From the NCBI GenBank assembly GCA_020746105.1, contig CM036617.1, positions 145,406,491 through 145,470,490 on the forward strand: 64,000 nt of DNA, written 5' to 3'. This stretch comes from Trogon surrucura (taxonomy: Eukaryota > Chordata > Aves > Trogoniformes > Trogonidae). Every line of letters begins with the position of its first letter. Position 1 is the stretch's first letter. Below, one piece after another: positions 36,361-49,100 of this stretch. The notes under the pieces were generated by a model, which saw only the letters and a program-made list of their open reading frames with translations, was not told the origin of the DNA and did no database searches. A program made the position numbers and the translations under genes.

Positions 36361-37905
36361 TCACAGAATCACAGAACCACAGAATCACAGAACCACAGAG
36401 TGTTAGGTGTTGGAAGGGACCTCTGGAGATTCTGTTTGTGACTCTTGCCCCTTGTCTAGTTGCTCGACGCCACTAAGACGACTCTGGTTCCATCCACTTG
36501 ACACCTGCCCTTTAGATATTTAGAAGCATCAATGAGATCCACCATCAGCCTCCTCTGGTCCAAAATAAACAGACACGGCTGTCTCAGCCTTTCCTCATAT
36601 GGGAGATGCTCCAGTCCCCTCATCATCTTAGTAGTCCTGCTCTGGACTCTTTCCAGTAGTTCCTTGTCCTTCTTGAACTGGGGAGCCCAGAACTGGGCAC
36701 GGTTCCCTAGGTGAGGCTTCACCAGGACATCGTACAGGGAGAGGATAAACTCCCTTGACCTGCTGGCCACACACTTCTTAATACACCCAAGGATGCCACT
36801 GGCCTTCTTGGCCGTAAGGGCACATTGCTGGCTCATGGTCAGCCTGCTGTCCACCAGGACTCCCAGGTCCTTCTCCCCAGAGTTGCTCTCCAACAGGTCA
36901 GTCCCCAACCTGTACTGATACATGTGGTTTTTCTTCCCCAGATGCAGCACTCTACACTTGCCCTTATTGAATGTCATTAGGTTTCTCCCTGCCCAGATCT
37001 CCAGCCTGTCCAGGTCACACAGGGTGGCAGCACAGCCTTTTGGCATGCCGGCCACTCCTCCCAGTTTTGTATCATCAGTGAACTTGCTGAGGGTACACTT
37101 TGTCCTCAGATTGAATAGGGCTGGACCCATAATTGAACCCTGGGGGATACCACTAGTCACAGGCCTCCAGCTAGACTCTGACCCACTGACCACAACTCTC
37201 TGAACTCTCTCCTTCAGCCAGTTCCCAATCCACCTCAATGTCCAATCATCCAGCCCACACTGCCTAAACTTGCCTGTGAGGATGCTGTGGGAGACAGTGT
37301 CGAAAGCTTTGCTGAAGTCGAGGTAGACCACACCCACTGCCCTCCCCTCATCTGTATGGCCAGTTTCACCATCGTAAAAGACTGTCAGACTGATCAAGCA
37401 TGACTTCCCCTTGGGGAATCTATGCTGACTGCTCCTGATAACCCTCTCTTCTTCTACATTCTTTGAGATGGCTGCAAGAACAAGCTGGTCCATCACCTTT
37501 CCAGGGATGGAGGTGAGGCTGATCAGCCTGTAGTTACCCGGGTCCTTCTTCTTGCCCTTTCTGAAGATTGGAGTGATGCTGGCTTTCCTCCAGTCCTCAG
37601 GCACCTCTCCTGTTCTCCACAGCTTTTCAAAGCTGGTGGAGAGTGGCCTAGCAATGACTTCTGCTGGATCCCTCAGCACTCACTGCTGCATCCCATCAGG
37701 GCCCGTGCATCTGTGGATGATCAGTTTACTTAATTGATCTCTGACCCAGCCCTCCTCAACCCATGCAAATTCCTCCTTTCTCCTGATGTCCTCTGTGGTC
37801 TTCAAAGTCTGGGCCTCCTGAGGGCCCTCCTTAGCAGTTAAGACCGAGGCAGAGAAGGCATTCAGTATCTCCTCCCTGGGAGCCACTGGACCTAGCTCCT
37901 CCTAG
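36361..37905 (-). mobile_element. CR1 LINE, 3' part with reverse transcriptase frame
   Basis: Minus-oriented CR1 with a 407-codon frame (37679-36456). Motifs in order: [53 protein letters not shown] and LGCIKKCVASRSRE. In the catalytic block FADD has become FTDD, and the segment before it is shortened relative to the 2.3-kb copy (the Asn-Asp-Leu-Asp stretch is missing), so the enzyme is damaged. The tail has four cacagaa(t/c)cacag repeats from 36361. A deletion near 36430-36445 removes part of the 3' coding end. Confidence 0.95.
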
Positions 37906-40900
37906 GAGTCTTCAGCAAGTAGCAGCTCCAAGCAGTTCTGCCTCAGGGGTGACAGAGAGGGGGAAGCTGTCCCATGGCCACTGTGGAACTACACGAAGTC
38001 CATCAAACCCAGAAAACTACAGAACATCACAGGACTCGGGAACAGACAACGCTTACAAGGAAATCCATAGGGAGGACTGAAAGTGGTTTATTTACTCTCT
38101 GTGCTTTTGTTTTCCACAAAGTTATCCTTCTCTGATTTTGTTTTAGGAGTTTTTAAATATCTCTTAAGCTTACAGCTGGGGATTCTCTGATTATCTTTTG
38201 GCATGCTCACTGCAAGGAAAGGGTGAAACCTTTCACAGTAACTCAAACTTCCTCAGCATCTCATCCCAATGCCAAGGACAGGGAATCCCAAACCAATCCA
38301 AACCTCACCTCTCAGAGCTTCTGTAGCTGGTGCTAGCAGAGAATTACCGGGCTGGTTTTAATTCTTTATGTGGTCGGGCTTTAGGCTCACACTCCCCTGG
38401 CTAGGTCAGGCTGACAGCCTCAGCCTCTCAGGGCACATCCCAGATATAGGGCAGGCTGCATTAGTGACCATGATCCAGAAGAACTCTTCCTATTTTCATA
38501 GACCTATAGCCCAGTGTATTTCAAGCCAAATATGGTCTTTGGTGGATTAACTGGATTATTCTGCCCAGTTACGGGGGCAATGTTCCTCCAGCTTTACTTC
38601 TCGAGGTGGTAACAGTCATCTCCTCCACTTTTAGCTGTGATGCCACTGACATAAAAACAGGATTTCCATGCAGCTCTCCCCCTGTACAGTTTGATTTAAC
38701 TATAATGATCCCTTCATGAATGTATCAACAAACAGGGATAAGTGGCTGAGTACCCTTTGAAGAGAAAGTGTGTGTGTGTGTATGTGTGTGTTCACACATA
38801 GACAGAATTATGCACATTAACCCTCTGAAAACTGCCTTGGTTGAAACTGCTAATTAAGCTCTGCCCACATTCCGTTGTAAGGAGGTGCCATTCAGAAAAG
38901 AAGACAAAGCCAGTGCCTCCTTTTCTGCCGGATCAACTACTAGATGAGGAGGAGGACCATGGGAGAGGAGAGAAGGATCTTTTTCCAACATAAGAAAGTC
39001 AAGCTTCATCCTTACAGGGTTTTTGTTAGTTGGTTGGTTTATGTCTGGATTTTGTTTTGGTTTTGTTCTTCCTAGTCCTGGAAACTTATGCTTGACCATG
39101 TTGAGTACACCCCGAGTCTTTGGAGAGGAAGTCACCAGACTCTCCTGAGTCTCTGGTGATCATGTACACACTGAGATATGGGGAATTTTATTTATTTCTT
39201 TTTCTTTTTAGAGAACTAGACAACCTCAGACTACAAAGAAAGAAAACATATTTTTAGTTGCATATATTTTGAAACGTTTTTGCTTTCAGTTTTGAATTTG
39301 GGATCTCAGCATGGTTTGTTAGAAAATGTAGCCTTATGACACAAATATCTCAACAAAGTCACCGAAGGGAAACTAGACTATAGATAAGGCAGCTGGTGCT
39401 AATCAAAAGCCAAACCACTGAACAGTAACCCTCACTTCTATCATCACCAAGATGCTAGGTTTTTCTGCTTGAGATGGAGACTGTGGACATCGTTAAATCT
39501 AGCCAAGGTGTTTTGTTCTGCGGGGAACTGCAGTGCGGTTTTAGGGAGGAAGGCTTTAAAGAAATGAGTTCAAAAGGACACTCATTCAGAATAAAAGCTG
39601 TAGATTGTGGCAGAAATTACTTAGGAAAACAGTGTTTCACTTTTTGAAATAGAACGGGAAACAAATAGCAACAAGTGTTCAACTTCCAAGGAGATATGAG
39701 GACCATGGGGCTCTGATAAACATAGGAATATATTCTGCAGGAAGCCTGTGGAAAGGAGCATAAATTATGAAACATGATCAAAAATGAGAATTAGGAAGGC
39801 TGAGACAAAAATTGAAGATAAAACAACCAGACACATAATAGAAAAGAAAATTAATTTCAACTGTGCAGGAATTTTCTGAGACAATAGATAGTATTCACAG
39901 AACAGATTAACTTGTTCTATAGTTTCCTTTTCATTCATACATCTGTTTACTAAAATGCATCTCGTAACAGAAAGGATGACACACAAGACCGGGTCTTCTC
40001 CTTCCTTTCTCCTGCCTATAAATTTCCTGTGTAGCCATGAGGACTGTAGCCCTCTGCACATTGATTCTCACCAGTAAAATGTGGATAACAATAATTTCTT
40101 TCTTTGGCCTAAGGCAGACCTTTTCTATTTAGAATGTAAGCTCTTCCTGGCAGATACCTGTTGCTCTAAATATTTACCATAGAGAATCTTGCCTAGGACA
40201 TCAGTGTGAAAGAAACAGATATTCTATTTTCCAAACCACCAGCAGCATTTTTGCATTACCTCATCAGCCACTCTCATTGAACACAAGCACTTTTTACAGG
40301 AATAGGTCCTCATATATGTTGTGCATGCCAATCATTTTTTCCCCATCTCACTCTGATTTTGAGTATTGATATAATAAGGATTACTTTTAGTTCCATAATA
40401 TGCCTAGCCCACCACCAGACCTAATTTGGTTATGTTGCTAAAGTATTTAATATTGAAGAGGTGAAAGAAGAGAGTACTGATACTGCAAAATTTTCAGGCC
40501 GCGTCATTTTTCACCCTGGATTATTTAGGTGGTCAAGGACTTCAACAGATAGTGAAGAAATGCAGATGCCTACACAAGACGTGAATTGACCTTACAAGGA
40601 CAGGTGACATTTTATGTCAAGGAAAAAAAAAAAAAAGGAAGTTACTGCACTATTGTACAGGGAAAAAAAATGTGTAGGGTTCTAAATGCTAAATATAACA
40701 ATGCAAAAAGAAAAGATTTTGCTGCCAGACAGACAATTCAGTGATGACAGAGTACTGCCAATGTAGATCTGCTGTCAAAACAGAAAGTAGTCTTACAGGA
40801 CACTTAAAGAATATGTTGAAGGGTAGTGCTGGCAATAGTACAATGCTCATATAATTCAATGACATACTGATTTCATTTTTAGCACATACCTGTCCTACCA

Positions 40901-43900
40901 TGACATGGCCTGACTTCTGCAGACCCATTACCCTACGCAGGCCTTTTGCTGCACTTCTCATACGACATCCTTCCCTTGCTTCATTCCATCAGGGAGGACA
41001 GTATTTCTTGCTACAGTACCTTCAGTGGTACAGCAGGCAACGCTGGGAAGAAAAGCTGTTAAATTGATACAGATTAGGAAAAGAAACCTTTCTGAGCTGC
41101 CCAAATGTGACTTATGCCCTTGCTGGAAGGTGCTCAGTTCTACCAGCTGTGGCCATGAGACAACTGCACAGGATGCTGAGCAGGAAACTGCATCGAGCAG
41201 CTCTGTCGAGCCCGCGTCAGGCTGAGTCACCACTTCAAAACCCACAGGTGATCATTCCACGTGCTTCTTTCTTCTCCTCTTTAGTCGAGAAGGGACCTAT
41301 CAGTAGAAGCAATGGAGGTCTCTGGGTGATGATGTAGCTGCATAGTCTTGTTTCAGTTCAAGCCGCTAAGGGCTTCCTGGTGCAGATGCACAGCCTGCAG
41401 ACATTTTGGGGAAAAACTTCTGACACCTGCTAGTCACACAGTGGGTACGGTGACACCAAAGGCAAGTGGTGAAATCTACGACTGGACTTTTGGGAACCTT
41501 TTCTGGTTTGTGACTGCAAAGGCTTCAAATGGTGAGTGACTTTTTAAGGTATTAAACGTGATGTTTGCTCTGTGGTGAATCACATATTATCTATAAATAA
41601 ATACTGCATTTTCCTGGAAGATAACATTTACAGGAAGTACAGTTACTAACTGTTATTGCTGGATGGACCATCAGGTTCTGTAGATAAGGTTAAATAATCT
41701 TCTTTATATCATCGGAGGTTTCCACCTTCCTTCCTGTCATGCTTATTTCTATGTCTTATTTTTAATTGTTTTATTCAGCTTACTAGAGTTAATTGTTTTC
41801 ATGTCGTTATAATACTGTGGTGCTTTCTCTCCCATACTCCAACCCTCCCTACTTACAATCTGCTAATACCTCTGCTAAATAGTTTCTAAAGGAGACTTTT
41901 TCAATGTTCAAAACTACAAAGCAGAGAAGATGTCTCGTAACCACTCAACATTATTTCTGCTACATTCATCTGTCATATTTTTCTTTCATTTTATTGTCTA
42001 AACCACAAATATTTCCTGTATTAATTTTACTCATCTGACTAGTTTCATGTTATACAATAGGAATGTTTGTAACTTCAAGATAAACAAAGGCATATGGCTT
42101 TCCAGTCTAACATTTTCACTTTGGGAATTACAGGAACCTCTCAATATCACCCTCAAAATATATCACCTCAAAAAGTAATAGGCACTAGAACAGTAAAAAT
42201 TTTATAACTACTAAGAAAGAAATGCTGAACACAGGACTAATGAAAAATAAACTTTAAGAATAGTAAGCAGAAAGCAAATATTTCAGTACTTTTATCCTCC
42301 TCATTTACTGGAAGGATTTCTATGGCACAGAGGCACCCTGAGATCAGGAGGCTTTGGGGGAGTACAATCAAAAGATTACAAATAAGCCATGCTTTTTGCT
42401 GCGTGAGAGGTACTAATCAATGTATCAATGGAGGATTACTACCTCTAATAAATGTAAGAAGAAACACAATATTATTTCAACTCCTTCTTCTAATAAATGG
42501 ATTGTCTCAGTTCAGTGGGACCTTAAGAAACTAACCCTTGTCTGATATAGGTAGCTTTTATGGGAGTTTCCAAAGCACCTCAGAAATATCAGAAGTCAAG
42601 CATCTTGCTCATGGTACAGATATCTGAAGGTCTGACTGAAGATTTTGAACTTGCTAACAGCTCTTCCACTGAGTGTGGAGGAAGATAAAGATGAACTGAT
42701 GAAATCAACCAAGAACAGGGTACACCAGTTCACCCCAGTCTGCACAACCACGGCAAGATCACTGCTGGCGTGGGAGCTGCTCAGCAGCAGCTGAGCTCGG
42801 ATGTCCCTGCAGTGCCTCACTGTGGGCACGGCACAGGTGGTTCCTAGGTGCGTGCTCTGCCTTTCAGACATGCAGTGATTTCTCTTTGCATAACTTGAAC
42901 GTAAATCCCCAGAAAACCTAGAGTTAGCATATTAGTAGTTGATAAAAGGAAATCGAAGATTTTTTGTTATAGCAGCCAGCAGGAGGTGGCATCCCAGAAT
43001 CCATCTCTAATCTTTTGAGTCAGTCCCTTTAGGCATCAAATATTGCAGGGGGCATTTTTTTTCCCAGAGAAAACAATTTATGTACAATGTCATGCTTTTA
43101 CTTAGAATGCTTGCATTTTCTCCCTACATTATGGCAATATTTTAAAGTTATTTTCCAGTGATTCAGTCTGGAGGGTATTTTTGTCTTTTGCCTTTAAGAA
43201 ATTCCTATCTTTTTTTTTTTCAATCTTCACTTTATAAAATACCATGAAAAAAGATAAACATATAGCAGTGCCTTACAGGATACATTTTTTGTCCTGCAAA
43301 AATGAGCGTTTCCCTTTCCTGAATAGCTGTCCTCAGCACCCCGATGGCCTCCCATGATGCCCGTGGGAGTTACCTGTGCAGAGGAATCTACAGACTTAAT
43401 TTCACAGAGGCCCGTATGCCTCAAACTGGTAAGGCACAAGAAAGGAGAGCCAGCTGCTGAATATGAGTCAGGCAAGTGTGCCTGAATGCTTGGTGCAAAT
43501 GCTGAACTATTTAGTTCAGCAGCAGCCCTTTCTTGATGAAGAGTTAGGCTGAGGTGGTGGGAGCCTGCCATATCCCATGTCCTCAATAACAGCAGCAGGC
43601 TGCTTACTTTTCAGGCTGCACGTGTCTTAGCCAAACTGATCAGGGCGAGTAAAGGTTGAGTGTCTCAGTTACAAGCATATGGTGTTAATAACTATAGTAA
43701 TTTTGGAGCATCAGATGATTCACAACTGAATATGTAATGGGTTCTCGGTTTTTTTCCCATTAGCCTGGAGAAAAATCAGCAACTTTCAAAAGCATCTTCT
43801 GTATTAGTGGGTGAGTAACCATGAAAAAGGTACCCATGAGTGCTTTGTGGTTATAAGCCACAGTAAGTTTTTTTTGTCATCACTGGTAGGCAGGAATGAA

Positions 43901-44552
43901 CAGCAAGAGAGTACGCCACTTTTTCAGAGTGAATAAATGCTGAATAACCTTGTCTTGCAGTAACAGCTATGCATACATTTGTATTCCACTGTCTCCTTGT
44001 ATGCAAAACCTGCTCTACAATGAAACAGGTGTTGAACCTTCCAGCTGCCCTAATTCAATCCCCTGCTCTCGTTCTTTGTCTCTCTGGACCCAGGTCTCAC
44101 AAAACCTCTTGAAATGTCTACAGCTCGTGCTCTCTGGATCCATTATCTCTCCCCTCTCCCATTCTCCCTCTCCTAGGAATCTTCACTTGCCTACCTTTCC
44201 TGAATCCACCATGCTTTAAGCCTTGTTTACAGATATCTCTTGCATTCTTCTTCTTCACCCTTTGGCCTTTCTGCTACTTCTCAAGTGCCATCCCGTGTAT
44301 GCTGACCTCTCCAGCTCTCCCAGTCCATTGCTTAAATGAGCATCTCCTGTAGACAAAGGCTAAAATCAACTGCAAGACATTTTATGTGTATGGAAGTATA
44401 AACTTTATATATCTCTTTATTATCTGTAAATATGAAAACTTGGGTGATAATTTTCAGCGACTGACTACTGCTCAAAATCTTTGACAATCCAAGTAATTGG
44501 AGACTGAAATGCAAGCATAAAGTATAACCCTTCATTCTCATGTTTTTCTATA
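37906..44552. other. Long stretch without recognised gene
   Basis: 6.6 kb between the CR1 at 36.4 kb and the LTR at 44.55 kb. It contains a short (gt)n microsatellite at 38769-38795 and poly-A/poly-T runs (for example 40623-40636). I looked for lectin-domain, transmembrane and ITIM exons on both strands and saw none that I could support; a minus-strand frame at 40061-39765 ends in a hydrophobic stretch but has no partner exons. Confidence 0.4.
38769..38795. repeat. (GT)n microsatellite
   Basis: A run of about 13 gt dinucleotides with one interruption by at. Confidence 0.8.
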
Positions 44553-45306
44553 TGTCCTGGTTCGAGCTAAACCAGAACAACTCTGTTCAGTGATTTTACT
44601 TTCCAGCCCAGTCTCTTCTAAAGGGCTCCACTTTCTGAAGTTAACAGCATGTTTTTACAGACAGTGTCTGCTACCAGAAGTGATAGCGTCCGATGTTTAT
44701 AGTTACTACCAGGGATTGGTATGCTGAAAGTCTCTTGCTTATACTCGCTCCCGTAGTGATCAAGGTCGCTGCTAAATGTTGTGTGCCACCTCGGGGTGCC
44801 GGGAGGTAAAAGAGTTGCAAGAAAAAAAAGTTGCACCTCCGTGGAAGAGCAGACGGGACAGATGACCAAAACCTGACCGACAGAACTATTTCATTCCATA
44901 TATGTCATATTCAGTACAACGCTGAGGGATCACGGGGGTTAAGCTCTCTTCTTCTGTGGCTGGTGTCCGCCCTCAATCCCGATCCTGAGTTCCCAAATGC
45001 AGCTCCTGGGTCCGGTGCCTGCCCGCCCTGCAGCATCAGCGGTGATGGCCATTACGGCTGGGGAGGGGGAGGCAGGTTCGATATCAGGTTTGTATATATT
45101 TAATTATTACCATTATCTTAATTATTTCCATTCTTTCCGGTATTTCCTTTTTAGTACAATTATTGTTTTCATTAAAGCTGTTTTAGTCTTCCAAACTCTA
45201 AGTCTCTATGCCTTCTCCCTTTCCCCTTCCGCTTCGGGGAGGGAGCGGGGTTAACAGTGAGCATCTTTTCTTCCGTTGGCAGCCGGCTCAGCCCTAGCCC
45301 GTGACA
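44553..45306 (+). mobile_element. Solo LTR of an avian endogenous retrovirus
   Basis: Begins TGTCCTGGTTCGAGC and ends in GTGACA, giving the inverted ends TGTC...GACA. Internally it has the avian LTR pattern 'gggacagatgacc', 'attccatatatgtcatattc' and, near the 3' end, attaaagctgttttag (ATTAAA as a poly-A signal), all in plus orientation. A clear target duplication could not be seen (ctata against ctgtt), so the exact ends may be off by a few bases. No internal retroviral genes adjoin it. It ends about 370 bases upstream of the start codon of the CLEC2-like gene. Confidence 0.7.
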
Positions 45307-46100
45307 CTGTTTACTGACGGATGTCCGTTTTGGCTAAACCGCCACCGCACTCCTCGCCAGCCTCGCACCGAGACTTGAGGCTCCTCTGCCTGCTGGCGAA
45401 CCAGCTGTTGCGCCTTTTACACGCCCGAAAAGCCGCCAGCCCTCCCGGTACGCGAGCGATGCTGCGACTCCTGCCACGTCTCCACTTCTCAATTCCTTTC
45501 ACTATCCTTTTTACACCCAGCACATCCACTCTGACGACGAACCCGGCTGGCTCCGACTCTCTTTCTGCCCTCCCCTGCTGCCGGGGTCGAGGCAAGCAGA
45601 TCCCGGTCCCCACCCCCGGCGCTCCGGCAGTTCCGGCCCCGTCAGCTTCCCTTTCCCAGCGGTTCCGCACCCATGGGACGCCGAAGGGAGGGCGGCGGCG
45701 AGGGCAGCGGTTCTTCGGAGCTGGGGACGGGGTGTCGCAAAGGTGAAGGGGCAAAGGGACAGGGGTTGGGTGGGGTGAGACGCCGGCGGGCTGCCGCAGC
45801 CGGAGAGAGCAGCCGAGAGCTGCCCGCTCCGGCCGGCCCGGGAGCAGAGCCGCGAAGCTGGGAGCCTCCCTTTCGGCGTCCCGAGAGCCTTTGGGCCGGT
45901 GGAAACCCCTCCTGCTCGGGGCACCCCTCCTGGTTGAGCAGCCGGTCTGGTGGAGGTCCCGCCATCGAGGGGAGTCAGGCACCCAGGGCAGCTCTGGGAG
46001 GCAGATGGCACCTGGGTCCAGGTGGCAAAAGCCACCCGAGAAACGCCCGGAGGTTCTGGGCATGGTCTGGACTGTGGGGTGAGTGCGGTTGGCTGGGAAT
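45307..46100 (+). promoter_or_regulatory. CpG island at the 5' end of the CLEC2-like gene
   Basis: An abrupt change to GC-rich, CpG-rich sequence immediately after the LTR, surrounding exon 1 (45673-45742). It is the only such island in the window and is the natural promoter candidate for the CLEC2-like gene. The long open frames on both strands here (up to 250 codons) are what GC-rich DNA gives by chance. Confidence 0.6.
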
Positions 46101-49100
46101 CATCCCTTGCCAGTATCCCACGGGGCTCACTTTGCTTGTGGAGGTGAGATAACCCCACCTGTGCGCTGGGCATCTTCACAGAAGTAGGAGGCTGCTCTGG
46201 CAGCCCCCTGTGCTGGCACCAGAGTGATCACTGGTGAGAAGACAACCCTCCCTTTGCAGCCTTTCAGGGGCACCTTGTCCCCTGCCTACAAGGGTGGACA
46301 CGAGGCACTTTGGGCAGCAAGTTGGTGGGTGCTTCACACCTCCAAACCCAGCTTGCTACTGGCTTCTGGAAGTGACATAGGGACAAAAGGAGACTCTGAA
46401 AAGCTGTTGCTGTGGGATGAGGCCTGGATATTCTGCAGGAGAAATTCTGGGCTCTGAGGCTGGTGACTTATTTCTCTTATCCATGCTATATTTAGGCATC
46501 AGGTCAACCTCAGGCTTACTGTCCACCCTCATTTGTTCCATGCTCATTTCCTTCTTTTTCAATTACTTTGGAGTGTTGGGAACTACCTCGCTATTAGGTT
46601 ATATTCTGAATGATGTAATTAAAGTTCGGAGTAATTCAGAGTTCTTGTTAGCTAAGTGGCTTTGTGATGACAAGCTAAATGTCACACACTTCCTAGTCTT
46701 CAGCTCTTCTCCCAGTCTGCTCTCCATGGAGAGGAAGTTTTCTTGGAACAGCTTCATGGATCCTGAGCTTTACTCCCTTGTCAGCTGCTGTTTGGGTTTT
46801 TGTTGTTTTTTTTTTGGGGGGGGGGTTGTTTGTTTTAAATTCCTGACATTTCTTTTTTCAGGTCTATTCTCAAATATCTGGTTGTGGCGAGGTGTTGCTG
46901 GAGTCCTTGGTGCTGCTGTCATTTTGATTTTGTGTGTTCAGTTTGGTAAGTGTGTAAACCACTTCAAAGGAAAATATAATTAGCCTTAGAAATTACCAGA
47001 AGTCCCTCAAAACCTCAAAGGGTTTATTCAGAGCTTACCATATCTCAAAGTTAAATAGATGTCTCTTGTCATGTTGTTTAAAATTGTGGTCAAGTGCTGG
47101 AGGAATGACTCCACTAGGTGCAGTGGCTCAGTTCAGTCTTAGTTTACTTCTGGCATTCAGGTTTATAGCTTAATTAAGACTGTTGGTTTTAATCCAAGTT
47201 GAAGAAAACAGATAACAAATGGAAGATTCCGTCTTCGCAACCAATCTAGTCATTCTTCTAAAAATGACACTACAATAAACAAAGCTATTAATTCAGCTGC
47301 AAGGAAGCAACACTTGCAAGAACTACAGTTGTCAGAAGTATTTAAGTTTTAAAAGAGTTCTTGGGAGGATATGTTATCACCTCAGCTACTTCTACCAACC
47401 TGCCCCAAATCATCGCTTTAAAGGTATGTCAGCAACCATAAGGGTGCAGGAGCCAGAGTATATGATTAGTTTACAGTAATTATTTTTGCTGTGGTTAGAT
47501 TTTGATGATTTTATGTGATGCAGTCAGAAAAAAAAAAAGCTAAGAAGCTTCCGAAACCTTTTCTAGTTGGAAGAAATAGGTAGATTGTTTTTTTGTCTTT
47601 TTGCAGTAAACCGTTCTTCAGCCATAGACTTTCCTGTCTGTCCTTCCCTGGAACTCTGTCCACCAGATTGGCTGTACTTCAAGAGAAAATGTTACTACCT
47701 CTCGGACAGTGAAGCCAGCTGGAACTCCAGTCAGAGCGCCTGCTCTTTGCACAATGCTTCCCTCCTGGTGATCGAAAATCATCAGGAACTGGTAAGGGAA
47801 CAAAAAGGGGGTCCTTATTTCACCCCATCTCCCTTCTAGAGAGCTGCACAATGAACTGGTGTGTTCTTGAAGCCTCTTAAGCAGAATGATTTGAAAGCTG
47901 CTGCTTTCAAACTGATGACGAGTCACAGCTTGCAGAAAGCTGTGTGCTTCCTCTACCTGCAAACAGTGCATATCAGTTTTAGCAGGTGTTTTAGAAAATG
48001 CCAGAGGCTTCTCTGAATTAAATTTGGTGCTGCACACAGCTGTAAATACTTACATTGAAGGCAACTATCAGGGTAATCACTTGCATCTTATTTATCTTTA
48101 ACTAGGCAGCTGTTCTCTCATACCAATATAGGTTAATGATGACCAAGTTAGTAGATATGTTAGTCTTGACCTTTGGAGTTGGGAGGTAGTTATCCTAACT
48201 GCAGCTTGGTGGATCTTTTGGGTGTACTGTGTGCAAACGCCAGTTCCGTTGCACACACTGGGACAAGGATCTTCCTTAACTAATCTCTAAAATGTCTTCC
48301 ACAGATCCTTGCTAGCTGTTAATAAAAACTCAGTATGATGAAGACATATCAGTGACGGAGAAATGTGCTAGCTGCAGACATGTTCATCATTCTTTGAGGA
48401 CTTTCTTGTGGAGGGAGTAAAATGATGCATTTGCAGTTCCATAGCATTTCTTAATATTGAGAAAAGTACTTGCATTCTCATAGTTGGCATTTCTTTCACT
48501 ACAGTACCTGAGTGCTGTATGAGTTCTGTCTCAAAATTAAGCCGTCTGATCTCTGATCAAGCTGCAAGTTCTCTTTCAGTTACGTGGATCACACATGATC
48601 CAGATGCTGCAGTGCTCTGTAGATTTAATTTTTAGTATTTTTTCTTCTGGGAGAAAGGCAAGATAATTGTTTTGCTTTCTAGCCCTAGATCAAAAGCTTT
48701 GTATTTTGATAACTGGACAGAATGTGCAAAACTTTTTTTCTTATACAGATTTATTCCTACAGAGTTTTATGATGAAGATTACAAAGGAAGACCCATGGAT
48801 TGGGCTCTATAGAAGAAATGAAGGGTTCTTTTGGGTACATGGGGAAGCATTAAACACTAAATTGTAAGTTGATGTTGGGGGGGGGGGTTGCTTGTGATGC
48901 TGGATTATAGGGGAGGAAGAACGGGTAACTAATATGGATATAGGACAGTGACTTAAAAGAAATATCTGGAATGATGTTGAAGGGATGATTATGAAGAGAG
49001 CATGGAATACAATAAATATTGCACATAGTCTTGTTAAAACTGTGACAGATTAAATTTAGGAGATAAATTTTTGATGCCAAATTCAGGAGCAACATGAGAT

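Noticed and set aside
39765..40061. Minus-strand frame ending in a hydrophobic segment
   Set aside because: Considered as a lectin membrane-span exon, but no ITIM, stalk or lectin-domain exons accompany it and splice phases do not fit.
45311..46063. 250-codon minus-strand frame in the GC-rich region
   Set aside because: Pro/Arg/Ser-rich low-complexity translation, overlapping frames open on both strands, no domain; typical of a CpG island.
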